Source: an uncultured Collinsella sp. (GTDB taxonomy: Bacteria > Actinomycetota > Coriobacteriia > Coriobacteriales > Coriobacteriaceae). From it: 10,644 bases of DNA. The notes beneath the pieces are model-generated. The model saw only the letters and a list, made by a program, of their open reading frames with translations. It ran no database searches and was not told where the DNA came from. Positions 5,539-10,644 of the stretch are shown here, piece by piece. The translations under genes and the position numbers were made by a program. Each line of letters begins with the position of its first letter. Position 1 is the first letter of the stretch. The stretch is taken from contig CABUBH010000057.1 of assembly GCA_902489775.1 (NCBI GenBank), positions 1-10,644 of the forward strand, read 5' to 3'.

Positions 5539-6990
5539 GTGGCAGGCTGGAATCTGACCGGCAATACCGTTTCCGCCGAGTTCGACGGATCGGACGAGCA
5601 GGAGCGCAAAGAGCTCAGCGTGAGCCAAGCGGTGGAGATCGCCGCCGGCGCGCTCGATGCCATTCCGCAGCTGAGCGTTTTGGGCGAGGTCACGGGTTTT
5701 CGTGGTCCCAACGCCCGAAGCGGCCACTGTTACTTCCAAATCAAGGACGACTCGGCGGCCGTCGATTGCATCATCTGGAAGGGCGCCTACCTTAAGCGCA
5801 CCTTCGATCTGCGCGACGGCATGCAGGTGAGCTTTAAGGGCAGCTTCAATCTCTACAAGCCCACGGGCCGCATGAGCTTCGTCGCTCGCTCGTTTTCGCT
5901 GGCGGGGGAGGGCCTGCTGCGTCAACAAGTGGCTCAGTTGGCCGAAAAGCTCCGCCGCGAGGGCCTGATGGACGAAGCGCGCAAACGTCGCATTCCGGTT
6001 TTTTGCTCGCATGTGGCGGTCGTCACCTCGCTTTCGGGTGCCGTGATCGACGACGTTAAGCGCACATTGCGCCGTCGCAACCCGCTCGTCGAGCTCGTCT
6101 GCGTGGGCGCAAAGGTCCAAGGCGAGGGTGCGCCGGAAGAGCTTATTGAAGGCTTGCGCTGCGCCGCTGCCATTACGCCGGCGCCCGATTGCATTTTGCT
6201 CGTGCGTGGCGGCGGTTCCTTCGAGGACCTCATGACCTTTAACGACGAGGAGCTTGCCCGTGCGGTGGCAGCCTGTCCCGTGCCCGTGGTGACGGGCATT
6301 GGGCATGAGCCCGATACCTCGATCTGCGACATGGTGAGCGACCGTCGCGCCTCCACGCCCACGGCTGCGGCAGAATCGGTGGCGCCGGCTATGACGGAGT
6401 TGGTCGATGTGCTCGAGACGCGCCATCAGCGTCTGGGCGCCGCGATGGCTTCGATGATCGGGTCGGATCAGGTCGATCTGGAAATGCTCGACCAGCGCGG
6501 TCGTCGTGCCTGGGACACCTATACGGCTCGTCTGGGCGACGCGCTCGATGCGGCCGCGTGCCGCCCGTGCCTCAACGACCCCACGTTTATGGTCGAGCGT
6601 CGCGAGTCTGAGCTCGCCCTGACGGCCGATCGTCTGTCCGGCGCCATCGCACGCTCGGTCGGGTCATTCCGCTCCAACTTTGAGCGCCTGCCCGAGCGTC
6701 TGGTTGCAAGCACCTCGGGGCTCGATGGCAAGCGCCATGCGCTCACACTTGCGAGTTCCCGTCTGGAGCATCAGGGGCGCACGATGCTCAGCAAACCCGC
6801 GTCCGACCTGGGCCGAGCTGCCGCGTCGCTCGATGCCTTGTCGCCGCTCAAGGTGCTTGCCCGCGGTTACTCCATCGCGTACAGCGATGACGGTGTGGCT
6901 ACGAGCGCCAAGACCTTTAAGCCCGGCGATACCATCCGCGTGCGCATGGCAGACGGCAACGTGGCGGCAACGGTCGATACGGTCGAGTAG
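5539..6990 (+). CDS. xseA: Exodeoxyribonuclease VII large subunit
   Basis: Large catalytic subunit of exonuclease VII, which degrades single-stranded DNA from both ends and works with several XseB subunits. From the chosen start (483 residues) the order is: an OB-fold at about 35-118 (GEVTGFRG, SGHCYFQIKD), then the ExoVII catalytic domain with VVTSLSGAVIDDVKRTLRRR near 161-180, RGGGSFEDL at 223-231, GIGHEPDTSICD near 253-264, and TPTAAAES at 273-280. A helical region and the conserved LKVLARGYSI (437-446) follow. I prefer GTG 5539 because AAAGGAGG ends 4 nt before it. In-frame ATGs at 5512 and 5521 lie upstream of that site and would add 9 or 6 residues. xseB follows after 42 bp, so the two are almost surely one operon. 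Confidence 0.93.
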   Translation: MAGWNLTGNTVSAEFDGSDEQERKELSVSQAVEIAAGALDAIPQLSVLGEVTGFRGPNARSGHCYFQIKDDSAAVDCIIWKGAYLKRTFDLRDGMQVSFKGSFNLYKPTGRMSFVARSFSLAGEGLLRQQVAQLAEKLRREGLMDEARKRRIPVFCSHVAVVTSLSGAVIDDVKRTLRRRNPLVELVCVGAKVQGEGAPEELIEGLRCAAAITPAPDCILLVRGGGSFEDLMTFNDEELARAVAACPVPVVTGIGHEPDTSICDMVSDRRASTPTAAAESVAPAMTELVDVLETRHQRLGAAMASMIGSDQVDLEMLDQRGRRAWDTYTARLGDALDAAACRPCLNDPTFMVERRESELALTADRLSGAIARSVGSFRSNFERLPERLVASTSGLDGKRHALTLASSRLEHQGRTMLSKPASDLGRAAASLDALSPLKVLARGYSIAYSDDGVATSAKTFKPGDTIRVRMADGNVAATVDTVE

Positions 6991-7032
6991 GCCGCGTTTC
7001 ATAGCGATAAACCTTTAGGAAAGGAAACAGAT

Positions 7033-7299
7033 ATGGCAGAGAAGACCCCGGTCGAGCAGCTTACGTACAAGCAGGCCTCGCAGGAACTGGAGCTCATCAT
7101 CCGCAGCCTGGAGTCGGGCGATATGGAGCTCGAGGAGTCGCTCGAGAGCTATACCCGCGGCGTCGAGCTCCTCAAGAGCCTGCGCACCCGCCTGGCCGAT
7201 GCCGAGCAGAAGGTCTCGGTGCTCCTTAAGGACGTCGACGGCAACGACGTGCTCGCCGACGGCGAAGCCGCCAACACGGACGACAACCTCTCGTTCTAA
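7033..7299 (+). CDS. xseB: Exodeoxyribonuclease VII small subunit
   Basis: An 88-residue small subunit of exonuclease VII. Family hallmarks are visible: LTYKQASQELELIIRSLESG, then LEESLESYTRGVELLKSLRTRL, then DAEQKVSVL. Together these form the helical hairpin that binds the long helices of XseA. The tail after about residue 66 is acidic and probably disordered. Length is near the usual 75-85. AGGAAAGG at 7017-7024 lies 8 nt before the ATG. It sits directly behind xseA, as in many bacteria. Confidence 0.93.
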   Translation: MAEKTPVEQLTYKQASQELELIIRSLESGDMELEESLESYTRGVELLKSLRTRLADAEQKVSVLLKDVDGNDVLADGEAANTDDNLSF

Positions 7300-7313
7300 C
7301 CATCCCGGCCAAA

Positions 7314-7319
7314 TATAAT
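7314..7319 (+). promoter_or_regulatory. TATAAT box upstream of the HIT gene
   Basis: A perfect -10 hexamer in the 49-bp gap between xseB and the HIT gene. The hexamer 17 bp upstream (TCGTTC, 7291-7296, inside the end of xseB) is a poor -35. Transcription would start near 7326 and leave a leader of about 23 nt. The HIT gene may thus have its own promoter besides read-through from xseAB. Confidence 0.45.
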
Positions 7320-7348
7320 TACCTTGGTCTGTAAGAAAGGAACCAGCT

Positions 7349-7684
7349 ATGTGTGATTGCATCTTCTGCAAAATTGCCAACCACGAGATCCCCTCGACCG
7401 TTGTCTATGAGGACGATCAGGTCATCGCGTTCGACGACCTCAACCCCCAGGCGCCGGTCCACACGCTCGTGATCCCCAAGAAGCACTACAGCGACATCGC
7501 CGACAACGTGCCTGCCGAGACCATGGGCGCCATGGCCCACGCCATCCAGGAGGTCGCCAAGGCCAAGGGCCTGGAGGACGGTTTCCGCGTCATCTCCAAC
7601 AAGGGCGTTAACGCCGGTCAGACCGTCATGCACTTCCACATGCACGTCCTCGGCGGCAAGAACCTGGGCGAGAACCTCATCTGA
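7349..7684 (+). CDS. HIT family protein (Hint-like nucleotide hydrolase)
   Basis: A 111-residue histidine-triad protein. Hint-type members hydrolyse adenosine 5'-phosphoramidates and related nucleoside monophosphate adducts in the cytoplasm. HFHMHVLGG at 95-103 is the triad, with His95, His97 and His99; His97 is the expected nucleophile by position. Other Hint features are CIFCKI (Cys4, Cys7, possible zinc ligands), AFDDLNPQAPVH at 27-38, IPKKHY at 42-47 and GQTVMHFHMH. Length is typical. AAAGGA at 7336-7341 supports the ATG. It follows xseB by 49 bp. Physiological substrate unknown; the common annotation is simply HIT domain protein. Confidence 0.93.
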   Translation: MCDCIFCKIANHEIPSTVVYEDDQVIAFDDLNPQAPVHTLVIPKKHYSDIADNVPAETMGAMAHAIQEVAKAKGLEDGFRVISNKGVNAGQTVMHFHMHVLGGKNLGENLI

Positions 7685-7719
7685 GGGCGCCTCTTCCGTG
7701 CAATGAAACGGAAGCTCAG
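7681..7719 (+). other. Nested dyad symmetry at the end of the HIT gene
   Basis: An inner perfect 7-bp stem CTTCCGT (7693-7699) with ACGGAAG (7708-7714) lies within an outer pair CTGAG (7681-7685) and CTCAG (7715-7719). The outer left arm includes the HIT stop codon TGA. No U run follows. It may be a 3'-end stability element. Confidence 0.4.
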
Positions 7720-7744
7720 GCATCGATAACTTATATTTCAACGC

Positions 7745-7778
7745 AATAAACCCGAGCGCGAGGGCGTTTGGGTTTATT
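7745..7778 (+). terminator. Stem-loop between the HIT gene and the first acetate kinase gene
   Basis: A 15-bp stem (7745-7759 with 7764-7778) closes a GAGG tetraloop. Two inner G-U pairs form only in plus-strand RNA, so it is built for plus transcripts. It ends in UUUAUUAUUG, a broken U run partly inside the stem. It most likely ends the xseAB-HIT transcript. If the acetate kinase promoter lies upstream (TATATT at 7732-7737 is one weak candidate), it would instead be a leader structure. Confidence 0.55.
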
Positions 7779-7797
7779 ATTGAAGCGTATGTAACCT

Positions 7798-7814
7798 GGC
7801 GGCGCCACACCGCC
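7798..7814 (+). promoter_or_regulatory. Small hairpin before the ribosome site of the first ackA
   Basis: GGCGG (7798-7802) pairs with CCGCC (7810-7814) around a 7-nt loop, ending 7 nt before AGGGAG. It could set translation efficiency of the downstream gene. Short stem, low certainty. Confidence 0.3.
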
Positions 7815-7831
7815 TGTTAGTAGGGAGACAC

Positions 7832-9010
7832 ATGAACGTTCTGGTCGTCAACGCAGGATCTTCGACCCTTAAGTATCAGGTCATCGATACCAAGTCCCAC
7901 AAGGTGTCCGCAAAGGGCTCCTGCGAGCGCGTTTGCTTTACCGGCGGTACCTTCACCCACGCTGCCAACGGTTCCAAGAAGGTGACCGAGAACATCGAGT
8001 TCCCCGACCACAAGGTCGCCATCGAGGTCGTCCTGAAGGACCTCGAGGCCAACGGCGTCAAGATCGAAGGCATTGGCCACCGTATCGTTCAGGGCGGTTG
8101 GTACTTCGGCGATTCCTCCCTCGTCGACGAGGACGTCCTCGCCAAGATCCGCGAGGTCGCCCCGCTCGCCCCGCTGCACAACAACCCCGAGGCCAATGTT
8201 ATCGAGTACTGCCTCGAGCAGTATCCCGACCTGCCCAACGTCACGGTCTATGACACCGCTTTCCACTTCAACATGCCCGAGGTCGCCAAGACCTACGCCC
8301 TGCCCAAGGACGTTTGCGACAAGCTGCACATTCGTAAGTACGGCGCTCACGGCACCAGCTATCGCTACATCTCCAAGAAGGTTGCCGAGATGACCAACGG
8401 CGAGGCCCGCAAGGTCGTCGTGTGCCACATCGGCTCCGGCGCCTCCCTGTGCGCCATCGAGGACGGCAAGTGCATGGACACCACCATGGGCCTTACCCCG
8501 CTCGACGGCGTCATGATGGGCACCCGTTGCGGTTCCATCGACCCGGCTACCGTGTGCTATCTGCAGCGCGAGGGTGGTTACACCTTCGACGAGGTTGACG
8601 AGATGATGAACAAGAAGTCTGGCCTTATGGCTGTGACCGGCGGCAAGACCAACGACTGCCGTAACGTCGAGGAGCTCGCCGCTGCCGGCGACCCCGAGGC
8701 CCAGCTCGCCTTCGACATGTTCGTCTACAAGATTGCCGCCAAGGCCGCCGAGATGGCAACCTCCATGTGCGGCATGGATACGCTCGTCTTTACCGCCGGC
8801 ATCGGCGAGCACGCTCCGGCTGTCCGCGCCGGTGTGGCCGACCGTCTGGCCTTTATGGGCGTCAAGATGGATCACGCTCGCAATGCTCTGCGTGGCGATG
8901 GCGCCTGGTGCCTGTCCGCTAAGGATTCCAAGGTCAAGATCTTCATCATCCCCACGGACGAGGAGTTCATGATCGCTTCCGACGTCGAGCGCATCGTCAA
9001 CGGCAAGTAA
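7832..9010 (+). CDS. ackA: Acetate kinase, first tandem copy
   Basis: A 392-residue acetate kinase family protein (ASKHA fold), converting acetyl phosphate and ADP to acetate and ATP. Family motifs in order: NAGSSTLKY with Asn7; GHRIVQGGWYF with Arg84; APLHN with His116; DTAFH with Asp141; GAHGTSYRY with His173; CHIGSGAS at 199-205; TPLDGVMMGTRCGSIDPA with Arg232; FTAGIGEHA; and IPTDEE with Glu377, the likely metal ligand. Two positions depart from the consensus kept by the second copy: Ser202 for Asn in GNGAS, and Tyr177 for His in GTSHRY. Codon use (AAG, TCC, GAC, AAC) suggests high expression. AGGGAG precedes the ATG by 4 nt. A terminator follows, so it is probably transcribed separately from copy two. 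No pta gene is nearby in the window. Confidence 0.9.
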   Translation: MNVLVVNAGSSTLKYQVIDTKSHKVSAKGSCERVCFTGGTFTHAANGSKKVTENIEFPDHKVAIEVVLKDLEANGVKIEGIGHRIVQGGWYFGDSSLVDEDVLAKIREVAPLAPLHNNPEANVIEYCLEQYPDLPNVTVYDTAFHFNMPEVAKTYALPKDVCDKLHIRKYGAHGTSYRYISKKVAEMTNGEARKVVVCHIGSGASLCAIEDGKCMDTTMGLTPLDGVMMGTRCGSIDPATVCYLQREGGYTFDEVDEMMNKKSGLMAVTGGKTNDCRNVEELAAAGDPEAQLAFDMFVYKIAAKAAEMATSMCGMDTLVFTAGIGEHAPAVRAGVADRLAFMGVKMDHARNALRGDGAWCLSAKDSKVKIFIIPTDEEFMIASDVERIVNGK

Positions 9011-9023
9011 TTGATGCAAGGGG

Positions 9024-9062
9024 AGGGGACTGGATGGCCTTGTGCCGTTCAGCCCCCTTTTA
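9024..9062 (+). terminator. Intrinsic terminator after the first ackA
   Basis: AGGGGACTG (9024-9032) pairs with CAGCCCCCT (9050-9058) with one A-C mismatch. An inner GGC/GCC pair (9036-9038 with 9044-9046) shortens the loop. A U run (9058-9061) follows at once. It lies 13 bp past the stop codon. Confidence 0.65.
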
Positions 9063-9174
9063 TGCGCTTTGAGCGAAGAGTTTAATAGATATTTATTGAA
9101 TTCTGATAACTTCTTATTAAGGATACGGCCGCCTTATGGGTTTGCCGACCGTACTGTAATCACGAAGGAGTCTC
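9063..9174 (+). promoter_or_regulatory. AT-rich leader and promoter region of the second ackA
   Basis: This gap is strongly AT-rich between about 9080 and 9122. The best promoter guess is TTTATT (9092-9097), a 17-bp spacer and TATTAA (9115-9120), both imperfect. An inverted repeat TACGG (9124-9128) with CCGTA (9149-9153) lies downstream, followed by GAAGGAG at 9164-9170. Independent transcription of the second copy is likely given the terminator before it. Confidence 0.4.
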
Positions 9175-10353
9175 ATGAACGTACTTGTTGTCAACGCCGG
9201 CAGCTCGAGCCTTAAATATCAGCTTTTGGACACCGATAGCCGCGAGGTTTTCGCCAAGGGTAACTGCGAGCGTATCGGCTCGGAGATGGGCATCTTTGGC
9301 CATTCCGAGAACGGTGGCGCCAAGCAGACCGAGGAGATTCCCTTCCCCGACCATCGCTCGGCTATCGCGCGCGTGCTCGAGGAGCTCGAGAAGACCGACT
9401 TTACGATCGATGGCATCGGCCACCGCATCGTTCAGGGCGGCTGGTACTTCGATGATTCCGCGGTCGTCGACGATGAGGTCATGGCTAAGATTCTCGAGGT
9501 GGCGCCGCTCGCGCCGCTGCACAACTACGGCGAGGCCGCAGCGATTGAGTATTGCCGCGAGAAGTATCCGGAGCTGCCCAACGTGGCCGTCTTCGATACG
9601 TCGTTCCACATGACCATGCCCGAGGTCGCCTACACCTACGCACTGCCCAAGGATGTGTGCGACAAGTATCACGTGCGCAAGTACGGAGCCCACGGCACGA
9701 GCCACCGTTACGAGTGGATGATGGCCAAGGAGATTCTGGGTACGCGCTGCCACCGCCTGCTGTCGTGCCACCTGGGCAACGGCGCTTCGCTCGCCGCCAT
9801 CGAGGACGGCGTGTGCCGCGATACCACCATGGGCCTCACCCCGCTCGATGGCCTGATGATGGGTACCCGTTGCGGTTCCATCGATCCGGCCACCGTGTGC
9901 TACCTGCAGCGCGAGGGCGGTTACAGCTACCAGGAAGTCGACGACATGATGAACAAGCAGTCCGGCCTGCTTGCCATCTCGGGCATCTCCAACGACGCCC
10001 GCGACATCCGTACGCGCGCCTCCGAGGGCGACGAGCGCTGCCTGCTCGCCTTCGATATGTTCGCATACAAGGCCATGCAGCAGGCCGGTTCCATGATCGC
10101 CTCCATGGCGGGCGTGGACACCATCACCTTTACCGCCGGCATCGGCGAGAACGACTGGTCGATTCGCAAGGCCTTCTGCGACTGCTTTGAGTGGCTGGGC
10201 GTACGCATCGACAACAACAAGAACCGCGAGGCCGTGGGCAACGGCCCGCAGGTCATCAGCGCTGCCGGTTCCGCCGTCACGGTCATGGTCATCCCCACCG
10301 ACGAGGAATACATGATCGCCCACGACGTCGAGCGCCTGACCAAGAACAACTAA
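9175..10353 (+). CDS. ackA: Acetate kinase, second tandem copy
   Basis: A 392-residue acetate kinase, collinear with the first copy over its length. Motifs: NAGSSSLKY (Asn7), GHRIVQGGWYF (Arg84), APLHN (His116), FDTSFH (Asp141), GAHGTSHRY (His173, His177), CHLGNGAS (Asn202), TPLDGLMMGTRCGSIDPA (Arg232), FTAGIGEND, and IPTDEEYMI (Glu377). It keeps the canonical His177 and Asn202, so it is the more orthodox of the pair, though it shares the unusual QGGW with copy one. Codons are less restricted (more TCG and AGC serine). GAAGGAG lies 4 nt before the ATG. A strong terminator follows. It produces ATP from acetyl phosphate in fermentation, or the reverse; a preference for another short acid such as propionate cannot be excluded. 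Confidence 0.93.
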   Translation: MNVLVVNAGSSSLKYQLLDTDSREVFAKGNCERIGSEMGIFGHSENGGAKQTEEIPFPDHRSAIARVLEELEKTDFTIDGIGHRIVQGGWYFDDSAVVDDEVMAKILEVAPLAPLHNYGEAAAIEYCREKYPELPNVAVFDTSFHMTMPEVAYTYALPKDVCDKYHVRKYGAHGTSHRYEWMMAKEILGTRCHRLLSCHLGNGASLAAIEDGVCRDTTMGLTPLDGLMMGTRCGSIDPATVCYLQREGGYSYQEVDDMMNKQSGLLAISGISNDARDIRTRASEGDERCLLAFDMFAYKAMQQAGSMIASMAGVDTITFTAGIGENDWSIRKAFCDCFEWLGVRIDNNKNREAVGNGPQVISAAGSAVTVMVIPTDEEYMIAHDVERLTKNN

Positions 10354-10377
10354 CGCGCGCATTTGCAAGTAAACGAC

Positions 10378-10412
10378 AGGCCTCCAGAGCAACAGCTTCG
10401 GAGGCCTTTTTA
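10378..10412 (+). terminator. Strong intrinsic terminator after the second ackA
   Basis: AGGCCTCC (10378-10385) pairs perfectly with GGAGGCCT (10400-10407), with an inner AGC/GCT pair. Five T residues (10407-10411) follow. It lies 24 bp past the stop codon. Confidence 0.92.
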
Positions 10413-10644
10413 CTAGCAGGCGGAAATTCCAGTCCCAAAGTGATCACCGTCAGCAACGCTTGCGCTTCCAACAACGGCATCCAATCATTTAGATCTTCAG
10501 CCCCAGCTTGTAGCCAAGCCGCCGTCCACTCCAGATGCCCTGATTGCAACGTAGCGGCAGGGACCCTACAGGGTAAAGCTCTGAAAACTTTCCGCACTGA
10601 TATCTTCTGTATTGAAGACGTCGATGATGCACCCGTATACCATT
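10413..10644. other. Unassigned tail, possible repeat or edge of a neighbouring gene
   Basis: No gene is recognised here. Composition is visibly less GC-rich than the acetate kinase genes. One plus-strand frame is open from here to the window edge without a usable start (it contains CPDC and ends near EDVDDAPVYH). A minus-strand frame is open from 10597 through the terminator into ackA. A near-palindrome ACCCTACAGGGT lies at 10563-10574. Open frames on both strands with no ribosome site make real coding doubtful. Confidence 0.4.
10566..10643 (-). CDS. Possible C-terminal end of a minus-strand gene beyond the window
   Basis: A minus-strand frame enters from the right edge and stops at TAG (10568-10566). 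The visible 25 residues start MVYGCIIDVFNTED and end SFQSFTL. The ATG at 10643 could be internal, since the frame may continue outside the window. No terminator follows the stop on this strand. Low confidence; the frame is too short for a family assignment. Confidence 0.2.
   Translation of the reverse strand: MVYGCIIDVFNTEDISAESFQSFTL

Noticed and set aside
4494..5711. 405-codon minus-strand frame crossing the end of rnd, the zinc peptidase gene and the start of xseA
   Set aside because: It is antisense to three well-supported genes and crosses two intergenic gaps; the product has no recognisable domain.
5371..6426. 351-codon minus-strand frame opposite xseA
   Set aside because: Antisense shadow of a conserved gene with His/Arg/Ala-rich translation and no start signal.
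7725..7732. GATAACTT shared by the two acetate kinase upstream regions (also 9105-9112)
   Set aside because: Only 8 bp in AT-rich DNA, at different distances from the starts (107 and 70 bp); chance is a sufficient explanation.
8345..8350. Ala in GAHGTS of both acetate kinases, where the Methanosarcina enzyme has Phe179 in its acetate pocket
   Set aside because: E. coli acetate kinase also has GAHGTS as I recall, so this is ordinary variation and not evidence of a new substrate.
7817..9019. 400-codon minus-strand frame opposite the first acetate kinase, and a similar 410-codon frame opposite the second (9160-10392)
   Set aside because: Long antisense frames arise from strong codon bias in GC-rich genes. 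Their H/G/V/D-rich products match no family, and the two resemble each other only because the sense genes are paralogues.
10289..10597. 102-codon minus-strand frame at the right end
   Set aside because: It runs through the ackA terminator and into ackA antisense, with no ribosome site; treated as part of the unassigned tail.

Overview
The window reads as ordinary chromosomal DNA of a GC-rich, gut-type actinobacterium of the class Coriobacteriia; Collinsella is my best guess. This rests on the gene set, on strong Shine-Dalgarno sites before most genes, on codon choice, and on a sortase-anchored C69 dipeptidase beside housekeeping genes. I made no database comparison, so the genus is an inference.

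Left part, minus strand (about 70-3480). A divergent promoter region near 3423-3484 drives a diacylglycerol/lipid kinase family gene leftwards. It is followed 9 nt later by an unlisted 30-residue single-pass membrane protein gene (2403-2495), and the pair ends at a strong intrinsic terminator (2331-2367). Next comes a repeat-rich promoter region of about 230 bp (2097-2330), and then a large secreted C69-family dipeptidase with a proline-rich stalk and an LPTTG cell-wall anchor (132-2096). A probable terminator follows at 73-119.

Middle part, plus strand (3521-7684). This holds ribonuclease D, a YugP-like membrane zinc peptidase, both subunits of exonuclease VII (xseA, xseB), and a HIT/Hint-type nucleotide hydrolase. 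All run in the same direction with short gaps. The HIT gene has a perfect TATAAT just upstream, so it may also have its own promoter. Nucleic-acid turnover is the theme (Rnd, XseAB, HIT), with the peptidase as an envelope protein.

Right part, plus strand (7685-10412). Two full-length acetate kinase genes lie in tandem, each 392 codons, collinear without obvious gaps, each with its own leader and terminator. No phosphotransacetylase gene is in the window. Both copies depart from the usual HGGE motif, and the first copy also changes two active-site positions that the second keeps, although its codon use looks optimised for high expression.

The last 230 bp (10413-10644) hold no gene I recognise. 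Long frames are open on both strands there and composition is less GC-rich, so it may be an interspersed repeat or the edge of a neighbouring gene.

I found no phage, CRISPR, transposase, tRNA or rRNA. The items most worth a second look are the lipid-kinase-coupled microprotein, the paired operator-like repeats before the C69 dipeptidase, and the diverged tandem acetate kinases.
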